A stretch of DNA of 64,000 nt from Arcanobacterium canis (GCF_029625435.1 NZ_CP121208.1:1612001-1676000); one strand, 5' to 3'; counted from the first letter of the stretch, positions 53,543-62,131 are shown. The notes: generated by a model from the sequence alone, not told the origin. Program-made: numbers and translations.

Positions 53543-55411
53543 CTAGAGTTTGTCATCCTGACGTCGGTCGGGCGTTGCCGCAACAGTTTCACGATGTGAA
53601 TCGTAAAAATTCGAGCGCTTCGCAAACTCCTGATTCAATCGCGCTACCCCATCTTTTTCAAGCAAGGTGGGCACTCCCGAGAAAAGATTCGTTCCCAATC
53701 CGAGCCGTTCGCCGTCGATCTGTGCGCCGATTGCGGACAGAATTGTGGGATAGAAATCGTAGGAGCCGTAAAGACGATTCTGCGTAATCGACGACGGAAG
53801 ATTCGTGCCTTGCACGGGATTGAGGATCACGTTCACTACTGTACGGTTATAATCTTTATCCCATGTTTTGAAGAAATTCTTGTCCATTGAGCGGTGATCG
53901 CCCGTGATCACAATCGTGGTGTCTTGCGCCCACGGCTGCGACTGGATCCATTCGACAAGTTTGACGGTCTGAGCCTGTGAATAGTAGATGACATTCTCGT
54001 ACTGCGTGCTAAATGGGCGCTCTGTCATCTTCGGTGAAAGGTAACCATCCGGGAAGTGGGTATCGGCATTTTCGAGGATGAAGTAGAAGGGCTTGTCCTC
54101 ACTCGCACGCTTGGTCATGAGTTCTTTGGCGTACTCATAGAGTTTGTCGTCCTCAACACCCCACCACACGTGGTAATCAGACGGAATACGGCCTTGCGCT
54201 TTGAAGGTATTGATGTCGTGTACAGTGAAGTTGCCGTGACGGCGGTAGTAATCTCCCAAGCCCGCCCAACGCGAATCGGATCCGAGCATGAAATCAGTGG
54301 TGTAGCCGTCCTCGTGCAGGAAATCGCCGATCGACCGGAAATCAGGGAAAGACATCTGTGAGCCGTTGCCAGCTCCCGAAGCCAGCATCGGGGTTCCTGC
54401 CCACATCGCCACCATCGCAGCCACAGAGTGCCCTGTCGCATACATTTGCTGTGGCCCGCCGTAACGATCAGTGTTGGAGAACTGCACACCACGCTTCGTC
54501 AATTCAGCTAAATCCGGCATGATGTTGTGGTCAAGATAGCCGCCCATATCGCGCGAGTAGAAAGAATTTTCGATGGACTCCATGTAGATGTGGATGAGGT
54601 TACGCTTCTTCTGTGGGAAGGTGACTTTACTGTTCGTCGCTTCGACGAAATGTTCGGCGATATAGGTCGATGGCACGAAACGTTGACGAAGAACGTCGCC
54701 AAGAGGAAGGACCTGGAATGCGTATGTGACTGAACCCGCCAGAGCTACAAGCATCGTTGACATTGCCACGGCACGCACGTAGCGGAAACGGTTCGACGTC
54801 GGCACTTCGGAAACGCTCGGTGCTTGAGCACGCCCGAGGCGCATGACAAAATCACTGCGGATCAAACCTACACATGCACCTATGAGAGAAAACCAGACCA
54901 CGGGAGCGACCATCCAGTTCGAAAACTCAAGGGCGCGTTCACCTGTGGTTTGACCATTCCCTTGCGTGAAAATGAAAGTCAGTTGAGCAGCGGTGACGTT
55001 GTCAACGGAATCAGCAATCGTTTTCGGTATGAAGAAGAATAGGGCGATGAGCGCACCGATGACCGCGCCAATAATGATGGGGAAGATATTTCGAACGCGC
55101 CACTGAGCTGGTTTAGGGCGCAGCCGACTACGAAATGCCTCATTCAACATGACAAGAATGACCCCACCCAGGACTACCACTACAGCACCGTAGAGCAGGT
55201 AAAACATCACGCTGTGTGAGGCACCGTAGAGAAACACGCCTCTCGGAGCAAATGTGGCGACGAGAAATATGAGGGCATTGGAAAAAATGCCAGCACCCAC
55301 ACCCCTTGCTACGGCAGCGCCGACGGTCGCACGGTCACTCGTGCGACTAAACAAAGACACTGCTCCCACAATCAGGACCACAATAGACAATATTTGAATG
55401 GCAGCAATCAC
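53543..55411 (-). CDS. LTA-synthase-like membrane sulfatase/phosphoglycerol transferase
   Basis: A 622-aa envelope enzyme. The first 250 residues hold about six hydrophobic segments; an extracytoplasmic sulfatase-fold domain follows (about 270-590). Metal and catalytic landmarks: HIYMESIENSFYSRD (Glu ligand) near residue 270, YATGHSVAAMVAMWAG with the likely catalytic Thr near 322, GSDSRWAGLGDYYRRHGNF near 378, and TGDHRSMDKNFF near 495 with Asp-His ligands. The layout matches LtaS-type phosphoglycerol transferases, which build or decorate glycerophosphate polymers or lipids. Whether this organism makes lipoteichoic acid is not shown. Single gene with its own hairpin terminator. Confidence 0.85.
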   Translation of the reverse strand: MIAAIQILSIVVLIVGAVSLFSRTSDRATVGAAVARGVGAGIFSNALIFLVATFAPRGVFLYGASHSVMFYLLYGAVVVVLGGVILVMLNEAFRSRLRPKPAQWRVRNIFPIIIGAVIGALIALFFFIPKTIADSVDNVTAAQLTFIFTQGNGQTTGERALEFSNWMVAPVVWFSLIGACVGLIRSDFVMRLGRAQAPSVSEVPTSNRFRYVRAVAMSTMLVALAGSVTYAFQVLPLGDVLRQRFVPSTYIAEHFVEATNSKVTFPQKKRNLIHIYMESIENSFYSRDMGGYLDHNIMPDLAELTKRGVQFSNTDRYGGPQQMYATGHSVAAMVAMWAGTPMLASGAGNGSQMSFPDFRSIGDFLHEDGYTTDFMLGSDSRWAGLGDYYRRHGNFTVHDINTFKAQGRIPSDYHVWWGVEDDKLYEYAKELMTKRASEDKPFYFILENADTHFPDGYLSPKMTERPFSTQYENVIYYSQAQTVKLVEWIQSQPWAQDTTIVITGDHRSMDKNFFKTWDKDYNRTVVNVILNPVQGTNLPSSITQNRLYGSYDFYPTILSAIGAQIDGERLGLGTNLFSGVPTLLEKDGVARLNQEFAKRSNFYDSHRETVAATPDRRQDDKL

Positions 55412-55846
55412 AAAAATTAATCGTATCGATGAACCCGGATACCGTGTTCCGTTTTCAGTATGACAATCGCCATTGATATTCAGCCGAAAAGTATCCGGTG
55501 TGAGAGCACGTGAGGTGGTTCGAGTTTGCTTCCTCAGCTAGGTGGTCACCCTGTTTTCTATTATCACTGGCGGCTGTGGTCTGGGCTGGGTTTGGTGTTC
55601 TATCAGCTGACCCCCACTCGAAGGTGTCGATCTCGATTAGAAACCTATGGCGGAAAACTCGTCGATGAGCTCAATAAATACGCCGTGGCGCAATCGTTCG
55701 TCGAATTCGTACAGCGCCACCACCAAATCGAATGATGCTCCGTCAACAAATTTATCTTGGGCGATGCCATCTTGCGGGCGATGTAGCAAAAAGACACACT
55801 TTTGCTACATCGCCCGCAATTGCGCTATAAAATCACTGCCTTTCTT
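55412..55846. other. Intergenic region with hairpin and possible gene remnant
   Basis: These 435 bases contain the sialidase terminator at 55772-55819. On the minus strand upstream of it, about 45 codons (55625-55770) read without a start as FVDGASFDLVVALYEFDERL and RHGVFIELIDEFSAIGF, which looks protein-like but matches no family I know; it may be a decayed gene. TTGGTGTTCTATCAG at 55592-55605 recurs almost exactly at 58770. No intact gene is supported. Confidence 0.4.
55772..55819 (-). terminator. Terminator of the sialidase gene
   Basis: A perfect 20-bp inverted repeat (55772-55791 and 55800-55819) with an 8-base loop and AAAA/TTTT at the inner side, 28 bases after the sialidase stop. Confidence 0.8.
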
Positions 55847-58498
55847 TCAGCTTCGACGCCGCAGCACAGCAATACCGCTCAAAACGCTGCCTATGCTAGC
55901 GAATGCAAGGAGCGTTGCAGAAACACCCGTGAAGGGCAAAGGCTTTGCTTGAGGAGCCGGTGATGTTTGCGGTGCAGAATTTTTATTTTTCTCGCCAGGT
56001 TTTCCAGAAGCTCCAGGTGCAGGGGTAGGCGCGGGATCGCCAGGGGTGGGAGTAGGCGCGGGATCGCCAGGCGCAGGAGCACCCGCTTCTTCAGAATCTG
56101 GGGACTTCGGAGCTGGCTTCTCTTCATTCGGCTCAACCTTAATCGTGAAGTTTTTGGTTGATGTACGAGCAATGCCCGTTCCGTCGTCTTCTTCAGTTAA
56201 TGTGACAGTAACATTGAAAGCTTTTGTTTGCGCATTACCTACATTTGGTGTGCCAAGAAGTTTTCCGCTTTGTGCATCGTAGCGCAATCCCTGCGGCAAC
56301 CCTGTAAAGGTGAATGTATCAGCCAAAAGCGGATCATTTCCCGTAGAAGTGAAAGCATGAGGAGTCATTTCTTTACCATCAGTGAGGGAAATATCTTTGA
56401 TATCATCCAGAGCCACTTCAAAAGGCAAACGATCTGTAAGGTATTTGAGCGAGAAATTCACGTAACCAATTTTGTTCCACGTATCGGGTTCCAGCAGCAA
56501 TCCAATACGTCCATCAGGTTGAACAGCCATTGTTGTATAACCTGTTCCACCCTTGCGAATCTGCTTTGAAACGGGCCAGGTAGCGCCGTCGTCGTAGCTC
56601 ATGGAAACATGTCCATCGACGCGATCCCAATGATTCTTTGTGTTGGAGAATAGCAAAACTTTTCCTCGCAATGTTCCTTTCTTTGCCGTGGGGAACGCAC
56701 GCAAAATTTGGGCATTGTTTTGTGAATCAAGCAGGTTATGATCGGCGCGGTACTCGCTCCAGTTCATACCGCCGTCGTTGGAGACAGCGACCATTCGGTA
56801 GCCCTCTTCAGCTGAACCACGCGGAATACGCGAGTTGAGCATGAGACGCCCGTCAGAAAGTTCAGTGACTTTGTTTTCGTCGTAATTCCACTTCTTGCCT
56901 TGAGCAGCACCCTCAGTATCGGAAGTGAAGTTACCGCGCTGCCATGTCTTTCCGTGATCGTCAGAGAAAATTGTGACAGCTAGGTTCCCGCTACGGTCTG
57001 CTTTGCGGCACGCGACCTGCTGGAGAAGGCGTCCCTTGTAGGGAGCTTGCATTTTTTGTGTTCCTGCACCTGAAGTGGCAAAACATCCATCGAATTTGGT
57101 GGCCTCAGAGCCAAGAATATCGTTTGTGATGATTCGATGTGACCAGGTGTAGCCGTTGTCTGTTGAAGAAGAGACAGCAAGGTTCATTGTTTGACGGTGC
57201 TTTTCGTCCACTGTTCCATCCTCATTGAGACGGTAGGACGGATTGTTGGGGAAGCCTGCTTCCATCGAGCCAACATGGAAGTTGAAGATTTCTCCCGTCG
57301 TATGATCGACGACGTAGGAAGGATCAGAGTAGCCGTAGCGCTGCCCAGCAGGGGCGACTTTTCCTTGCGCAATTGTGGTGACAGGTCCCCAGGTTTTTCC
57401 TCCGTCGTGAGAGCGACGTTGAACGATTGAATTTTCGTTAGGAGAATCGCCGCCCTTGGCAACACCATTTGTTGGGCGTAAATCCCACGACGCAAGCAGA
57501 TCGCCATTGGATGCCACGGCAATTGCTGGAATACGGATGTTGTATTCTGGAGTATTCACTCCGATTACCTGCAACTGACTCAGATCCGCTTCCAGACGAG
57601 GATCTGCGTTTGAAGCTGCGAAAGACTTGGCACGTTCCCATTGCGTTGGGGTTGAAGTTGTTGCTTTCGCCGGCTTAGTAGCGTTTCGCTGTCCTTGCGT
57701 GGCTTTCACGACGACGTTGTACTCAGCTTGTGCTCGTTCAAGATCGTCTTTGGTGACAGTGTGAGGGAAAGTGCATGTGTGGGTTTTCCCAGCCGGGACA
57801 GTGGCAGAGCACGGTTTCGCGCCGTCTACTCCAAGAGTAAGTGGTGCCTGAGAAGTATTGCGAATGACCAAAGTAGCAGTGAGTTTATCACCAACACTGT
57901 ACTTTTCCTTACCCGTACCCTCGGTAAAGCTAAAGGATTGCACTTCAAAAAGCGGTGTGGCAATCTCTACTCTCGCCCCTTCAAGCGGAGCAAGATTTTC
58001 AAAAGAACCGGTGTAGCCAGTGGAGTTATAACGCGCGAATGTGATAGAGGGAGTGAAAGAACCCGCTTTTGCATCAGCATCTGTCACAGTGTGATAGGCA
58101 AAGGGGCAAGATTGGGTATTCCCCTTAGCCAGCGCGCTCCACTTGCACCCATCCCAGTTTTCAAGGTTTGAGCTAATTGCCTTAAAAGAGCGTGTCATAT
58201 CGGTATTATTCGTCACGGTGAGGTTATAGCGAATCACTTCACCTGGTTCGAAAGCGCTACCATCCTTCTTTGGGTTGGTTACTTCAAATTGTCCAACGAG
58301 TTTCTCCGCAGACTTTGACTCTGCAGAAGAATCCGCAGCGGTGCCAGCATTTTCTGTAGACACACTGCTCGTTGGTGAAGTATCTTTTTCAGCTGCTTGA
58401 GCTGAGGGGATAATTGGAATGGCGGAAAGAGGTGTCAGTGCAAGTGCTCCTGTTGCACTCAAGGCAAAGAGCATGCGCTTAGCCCGCGATTTTTTCAT
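55847..58498 (-). CDS. Secreted cell-wall-anchored sialidase (neuraminidase)
   Basis: An 883-aa exo-alpha-sialidase that removes sialic acid from host glycans. Signal peptide MKKSRAKRMLFALSATGALA with cleavage near AQAA; NEW3/CARDB-like beta domains (about 60-270); a six-bladed catalytic propeller (about 310-690) with the arginine motif NIRIPAIA and five Asp-boxes: SHDGGKTWG, STDNGYTWS, SDDHGKTWQ, SNDGGMNWS and SYDDGATWP. A cadherin-like putative Ig domain (about 690-790), a Pro-rich linker and the sortase signal LPFTG, helix and RRRS complete it. The start at 58498 follows GAAAGG. The layout resembles NanH/NanA enzymes of Arcanobacterium and Trueperella, which aid adhesion and nutrition. A large palindrome covers its promoter. 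Confidence 0.93.
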   Translation of the reverse strand: MKKSRAKRMLFALSATGALALTPLSAIPIIPSAQAAEKDTSPTSSVSTENAGTAADSSAESKSAEKLVGQFEVTNPKKDGSAFEPGEVIRYNLTVTNNTDMTRSFKAISSNLENWDGCKWSALAKGNTQSCPFAYHTVTDADAKAGSFTPSITFARYNSTGYTGSFENLAPLEGARVEIATPLFEVQSFSFTEGTGKEKYSVGDKLTATLVIRNTSQAPLTLGVDGAKPCSATVPAGKTHTCTFPHTVTKDDLERAQAEYNVVVKATQGQRNATKPAKATTSTPTQWERAKSFAASNADPRLEADLSQLQVIGVNTPEYNIRIPAIAVASNGDLLASWDLRPTNGVAKGGDSPNENSIVQRRSHDGGKTWGPVTTIAQGKVAPAGQRYGYSDPSYVVDHTTGEIFNFHVGSMEAGFPNNPSYRLNEDGTVDEKHRQTMNLAVSSSTDNGYTWSHRIITNDILGSEATKFDGCFATSGAGTQKMQAPYKGRLLQQVACRKADRSGNLAVTIFSDDHGKTWQRGNFTSDTEGAAQGKKWNYDENKVTELSDGRLMLNSRIPRGSAEEGYRMVAVSNDGGMNWSEYRADHNLLDSQNNAQILRAFPTAKKGTLRGKVLLFSNTKNHWDRVDGHVSMSYDDGATWPVSKQIRKGGTGYTTMAVQPDGRIGLLLEPDTWNKIGYVNFSLKYLTDRLPFEVALDDIKDISLTDGKEMTPHAFTSTGNDPLLADTFTFTGLPQGLRYDAQSGKLLGTPNVGNAQTKAFNVTVTLTEEDDGTGIARTSTKNFTIKVEPNEEKPAPKSPDSEEAGAPAPGDPAPTPTPGDPAPTPAPGASGKPGEKNKNSAPQTSPAPQAKPLPFTGVSATLLAFASIGSVLSGIAVLRRRS

Positions 58499-58536
58499 AG
58501 TATCTACCTTTCGCGTCGTTGCGAGGGGATCCTTAC

Positions 58537-58585
58537 ATATCCTTGTAAGTGGCATTTGTCAGACAAATACCACTTACAAGGATAT
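58537..58585 (-). promoter_or_regulatory. 24-bp-arm palindrome on the sialidase promoter
   Basis: Arms at 58537-58560 and 58562-58585 match at 23 of 24 positions around a single-base centre. On the minus strand a promoter TTGTTA (58607-58602), 17 bases, TATCCT (58584-58579) has its -10 inside the distal arm, so the palindrome begins at the promoter and runs through the transcription start. It could be a repressor operator (for example sialic-acid-responsive) or a 5' mRNA hairpin that blocks or stabilises the leader. Confidence 0.65.
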
Positions 58586-58798
58586 GAAATTTTTATCTTG
58601 ATAACAATTACGTTACGAAAGAAAACAAAAATGAGTAGCTGTTCTACTGAAGCGTCCTGGGTTTTGTTCTGCTTCTTCAATGGGTGCCAGTTGTTTGGCA
58701 TGGGTGTGATTATTGGTGGTGATGACTTCTGCCGGGGGTTCGGTGTCCGAGGGCTTCATGAAAGCTGCCTGGTGTTCTACCAGTGGACCTAGTTCATG
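58586..58798. other. Region between sialidase promoter and phage remnant
   Basis: Contains the sialidase -35 box and a Cys- and Phe-rich frame (58631-58792, MSSCSTEASWVLFCFFNGCQ) with no family match, which I regard as non-coding. TGGTGTTCTACCAG at 58770-58783 nearly repeats the sequence at 55592. Confidence 0.4.
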
Positions 58799-58957
58799 GT
58801 CGCGAACTCAACCTCGATCGCCAACGTCCTCGAACACGGCCGCTCTAACCAGCCTGCACGCCCGTTCCTTACGCCCACGCGGTCGCAAACCCGCAAGAGT
58901 ACGATTCAAGCGATGAAAACGACGCTCACGGCGCGGATTGAGCAGGTGGGGCCATGA
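58799..58957 (+). pseudogene. Phage HK97-gp10-like tail-assembly protein, C-terminal fragment
   Basis: Fifty-two codons read VANSTSIANVLEHGRSNQPA then RPFLTPTRSQTRKSTIQAMK and end EQVGP. The pattern of a neck-region protein, 'ExG(T/R)Sxxx(P)ARPFL-P', is the conserved end of HK97-gp10-type proteins of siphophage head-tail modules. There is no start and the upstream part is missing, so this is a remnant. The next small frame overlaps its stop by ATGA, as in phage late operons. Confidence 0.65.
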
Positions 58958-59043
58958 CAGTACGCCGGTATGTCGGCTTAGAAGCTGATACCGGATTCCA
59001 TCACTACGCGATAGACGTCGCTGGGGTTCTGGCTTGGAGTTAA
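58954..59043 (+). pseudogene. Truncated phage frame after the gp10-like fragment
   Basis: An ATG overlapping the previous stop opens 29 codons (MTVRRYVGLEADTGFHHYAI and on) that stop exactly at the end of the mrr gene. In phages the next gene here is usually a tail-completion protein of about 120 aa; this may be its first residues, cut at the insertion point of mrr. The family is not recognisable at this length. Confidence 0.35.
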
Positions 59044-59975
59044 GCTAGTTCGTTATCGAAGAAGTCGTCGTCGATTTCATAGAGAGTGAAACTGCGACTG
59101 TTGTGGACGGCGACGCCGTACTCAAGCATGAGCCGAGTGAGCTCGATACCGTTGATGAGAATAATTTTGCCGTTCGTGTAGCTTTCAGCAGATCGCTTTG
59201 CCGTCGGTAGGAAGTCAGAAGTCGTAATGAAAACACCATGGCTTGCTGATCGGGTGAGCAATGAGCCCATGAAGTTGCGGATCTCAGGATCACCGACCTT
59301 GTTGTTATCCGCGTAGCGTTTGGCTTGAATATAAACATTGGTCAGCCCAAGGGCATCTTGGCGGATAATTCCATCAATACCACCATCATTTGAACGTCCG
59401 ACGTGTTGCTTGGCTCCGTGCGCGCCACCGTAACCCATCGCCCACAGCAACTCAATGACTGCTTTTTCAAAGAACTCGGGAGATGCTTCCTGGAGGCGTT
59501 TGCGCAGCTCAGTTTCAGTCTTAGCGTTAAACGCACGTTCATTTTTCGCCATCGACTCGATCGGATCGACGCCGTCTTCGACAGATTCGACGGTTGGTTC
59601 TAAGGCGTCAGCGTTTTTCCGTGCAGTGACTTCTTCTTGATAAGCCTTCCAGACAGGCCATTCGAGCATGTCTTTTTCACTGTAAGAAGCGAGATTTCGC
59701 CGATCGACCTCGTGACCGTTATCGGTGATGCGATAGTGCCCACGCGTGGGACGTTCTAGCAACCCGCCTTGAGTGAGGCCTGAACACGCCCAATTGATGC
59801 GGTTGACATACCGAAGTTGACCAGAAGCGATGCGTTCGGCTCGCACCTCATCATCCAGACCCATGTGAGTCGCGACAAGTTCGCATACCTCGCCAACAGG
59901 GCGAACCTGCCCATCGTTGAGAACACGTAAAACGACAGGACGAAACTGATCAATCGTCGGAGTGTTATCAACCAA
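59040..59975 (-). CDS. mrr: Mrr-type restriction endonuclease
   Basis: A 311-aa nuclease of the kind that cuts foreign (often methylated) DNA. The N-terminal winged-helix part is Mrr_N-like (residues 1-90: RPVVLRVLNDGQVRPVGEVC, RINWACSGLTQGGLLERPTR and GHYRITDNG). A linker with charged residues leads to the Mrr catalytic domain (about 165-290): FEKAVIELLWAMGYGG, then the PD-(D/E)xK-type core SNDGGIDGIIRQDALGLTNV and YIQAKRY, with Asp near 205 and Gln-x-Lys near 220. It lies in inverse orientation between two phage tail-gene fragments. A C7 run lies about 70 bases upstream. A phage-borne cargo gene is the likely origin. Confidence 0.9.
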   Translation of the reverse strand: MVDNTPTIDQFRPVVLRVLNDGQVRPVGEVCELVATHMGLDDEVRAERIASGQLRYVNRINWACSGLTQGGLLERPTRGHYRITDNGHEVDRRNLASYSEKDMLEWPVWKAYQEEVTARKNADALEPTVESVEDGVDPIESMAKNERAFNAKTETELRKRLQEASPEFFEKAVIELLWAMGYGGAHGAKQHVGRSNDGGIDGIIRQDALGLTNVYIQAKRYADNNKVGDPEIRNFMGSLLTRSASHGVFITTSDFLPTAKRSAESYTNGKIILINGIELTRLMLEYGVAVHNSRSFTLYEIDDDFFDNELA

Positions 59976-60072
59976 AAGAATCCCTTACCTCACATCTAAC
60001 ACCGGTCACACCTGTTCCATTCTAACGGCGCATTGCGCTCCGTTGCCCCCCCATAACTGAAAGGACGAAACC

Positions 60073-60213
60073 ATGGCAACAATCGGCTTAGACAAGCTCT
60101 ACTACGCACGCCTAACTGAAACCCCTGACAGTGGTGATGAGGCCTACGCCAGACCCAAACCCCTGGCCAAAGCCATCAGCGCTGAACTCAGCGTCGAAGT
60201 GTCCGCCGCGCTC
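60073..60213 (+). pseudogene. Phage major tail protein (phi13 type), N-terminal fragment
   Basis: After GAAAGGACGAAACC the frame begins MATIGLDKLYYARLTETPDS and continues with KPLAKAISAELSVEVSAA, the well-conserved N-terminus of phi13-family major tail proteins. Such proteins are about 200 aa; here the resemblance ends near residue 47, where sequence that belongs to a host hydrolase (opposite strand) takes over. The gene is therefore cut at a recombination junction. Confidence 0.75.
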
Positions 60214-60497
60214 ACTGGGGCGACCGCTGAAAGAAACAGTGAGCGAACCATGTGTGGATGCCGTATAGCCAGATCAAGGCCTATCACCGCGCCAAGAGAT
60301 AATCCAACCACGTCGATTGGACCATTCAGTGATGCGGCGAGTTCGTCGGTGCGCTCATGTAACGACCATGACGTTCCTGATGGCTGATCGAAAACCTCGG
60401 GCGTGAGCGCGTCAATGCTCTCGAACTCGTTGATGACATCATTCCACGCTTGTGGGCTTTCGCTGAATCCATGGAGGAAAAGTACCGGAGTGCTCAT
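60144..60497 (-). pseudogene. Alpha/beta hydrolase truncated at the phage junction
   Basis: A 117-codon frame from MSTPVLFLHGFSESPQAWND through the nucleophile elbow VGLSLGAVIGLDLA (Ser near residue 80) to HPHMVRSLFLSAVAP. Complete enzymes of this family have about 230-260 residues including a C-terminal Asp and His; these are missing because the last 30 codons are antisense phage sequence. It is almost surely inactive. The start overlaps the stop of a small membrane-protein gene by 4 bases. Confidence 0.75.
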
Positions 60498-60694
60498 CGC
60501 TTCGAACGCCGAGTGGCAAGGTGCCACGCTGCAAGCCCGATCGCACATACCCCGAAACCTGCAGTGTTAGCGAAACCTGTAACGGGATGTACGACTCCGC
60601 TCATCCAAAAAACAGCGAAAACGACCGACCCAATGACGAGCAGGGAAAACAACGGCCATACCCACCGGCGATTAGTCACAAAACTGGTCCACAC
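60494..60694 (-). CDS. Small two-helix membrane protein
   Basis: A 66-aa protein with hydrophobic helices at about 11-32 (VWPLFSLLVIGSVVFAVFWM) and 43-58, and a basic tail (HLATRRSKR). GGAGG lies four bases before the GTG start. The overlap with the truncated hydrolase suggests it was its operon partner. No family recognised. Confidence 0.65.
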   Translation of the reverse strand: MWTSFVTNRRWVWPLFSLLVIGSVVFAVFWMSGVVHPVTGFANTAGFGVCAIGLAAWHLATRRSKR

Positions 60695-61081
60695 GATCCC
60701 TCCTCATCCCCTAGCCAATTTTACCCCCAGCAACGCGAAGGAAATACAGAAACAAAGACGTCGAAAATGATAAAAGCTGCATGACCCCATAAACCTCTGT
60801 TGAGCAGGGTTTTGTTGTTTCTGAGGATGTTCGGAGATCTGGCACTCGTTGCCGATCTGTCTGTTAGGGTGGCGAGCTTTTCTGGCTAAGAGGGTCTACA
60901 GGTGGGCTTGCGTTAACACGTATATGGTAGGTGGTGCTGTTATTGCCGGTGTGGAGCAGTGTTGGTCTGCCTGATTCGGGGTGGCGTGGCGTAAAGTCCT
61001 GGGGTGAGTGTTAAGTTGCGGTGATATGTATGCACCGCGCATGGCGGCGGGATCCATGTGTGCCGCTGCAGTGGAGGTGCG
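60695..61081. other. Intergenic region before the rhuM/R-M operon
   Basis: These 387 bases separate the phage scar from the restriction-modification locus. I see no gene, no tRNA and no clear attachment site. GGAGG at 61073-61077 serves rhuM. Confidence 0.5.
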
Positions 61082-62131
61082 ATGAGCGAGGATCTGGGCG
61101 TTGAAAGCGCTGATGCTGGGCAGGTGTTGATTTACCAGAACCCTGATAGCGCCACCGATATTGAGGTGCGTCTTGAAGGTGAGACGGTATGGCTGACCCA
61201 AGCACAGATGGCGGAGCTGTTTCAATCCACACGGGAAAACATTCGCCAGCACATTCGCAACATCTACGACGAGGCAGAGCTAGACGAGCAGGCAACCTCC
61301 AAGGATTTCTTGGAGGTTCGACGCGAAGGCACGAGGACGGTTCGCCGCTCGATTCCGCACTACAACCTCGACATGATTATTTCGCTGGGATATCGGGTGA
61401 AGTCCAAGACCGCTACCCAGTTCCGCCGGTGGGCGACCGAACGGCTCAAAGAATACCTGGTTAAAGGGTTTGCACTTGATGATCAACGACTCAAGAACCT
61501 TGGCGGCGATAACTATTGGCGTGAGCTGCTGGAACGCATCCGTGACATTCGCTCGTCTGAGAAGGTGATGTACCGGCAGGTGTTGGACTTGTATGCCACG
61601 AGCGTAGATTACGACCCGCGCAGTGCGGAGTCGGTCGCATTTTTCAAGATGGTGCAAAACAAGCTCCACTACGCCACTCACGGGCGCACCGCCGCCGAAG
61701 TAATCTACGAGCGTGCTGATGCTAGCCAACCGTTCATGGGATTAACCACGTTCAAGGGTGACCTGCCGGTGTTGGCTGAGGTAAAGATCGCAAAGAATTA
61801 CCTGAGCGAAGATGAACTACAGATTTTGAACCGGTTGGTGTCTGGTTATTTTGATTTCGCTGAAGTCCAGGCGATGAGCCACAACCCGATGCACATGGCC
61901 GACTACGTCGAACACCTCGACAAGATTCTGGCAGCAACCGGCAAACCTGTGCTTTCGGGTGCGGGGAAGGTCAGTCACCAGCAGGCGGTGGATAAAGCGA
62001 TCAGCGAATACCGCAAATTCCAAACCCAAACCTTATCCCCGGTCGAGGAAGACTACCTCAAAGCGATTAAGAACATCGAGACCGAAGCGAAAGAAGCAGA
62101 CAAGCAGACTGGTAAGCAGGTGAACCCGTGA
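61082..62131 (+). CDS. RhuM-family protein associated with restriction-modification
   Basis: A 349-aa protein of the RhuM (virulence RhuM/Fic-DOC partner-like) family, first named in Salmonella pathogenicity island 3 but common in type I restriction loci. The N-terminal helix-turn-helix-like part reads VRLEGETVWLTQAQMAELFQ and TRENIRQHIRNIYDEAEL, followed by YNLDMIISLGYRVKSKTATQ and FRRWATERLKEYLVKGF, all hallmarks. The C-terminal half contains HGRTAAEVIYERADASQPFM and MADYVEHLDKILAATGKPVL. The start at 61082 follows GGAGG. Its stop overlaps the GTG of the next gene, so both are coupled. Its biochemical role is unknown; a regulator or accessory defence factor is likely. Confidence 0.88.
   Translation: MSEDLGVESADAGQVLIYQNPDSATDIEVRLEGETVWLTQAQMAELFQSTRENIRQHIRNIYDEAELDEQATSKDFLEVRREGTRTVRRSIPHYNLDMIISLGYRVKSKTATQFRRWATERLKEYLVKGFALDDQRLKNLGGDNYWRELLERIRDIRSSEKVMYRQVLDLYATSVDYDPRSAESVAFFKMVQNKLHYATHGRTAAEVIYERADASQPFMGLTTFKGDLPVLAEVKIAKNYLSEDELQILNRLVSGYFDFAEVQAMSHNPMHMADYVEHLDKILAATGKPVLSGAGKVSHQQAVDKAISEYRKFQTQTLSPVEEDYLKAIKNIETEAKEADKQTGKQVNP

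Noticed and set aside
55526-55735. 69-codon plus-strand frame downstream of the sialidase
   Set aside because: No ribosome site, no family resemblance; a minus-strand reading looks more protein-like but has no start either.
58556-58792. 78-codon Cys/Phe-rich frame upstream of the phage fragment
   Set aside because: It starts inside the sialidase promoter palindrome and has no recognisable composition or ribosome site.
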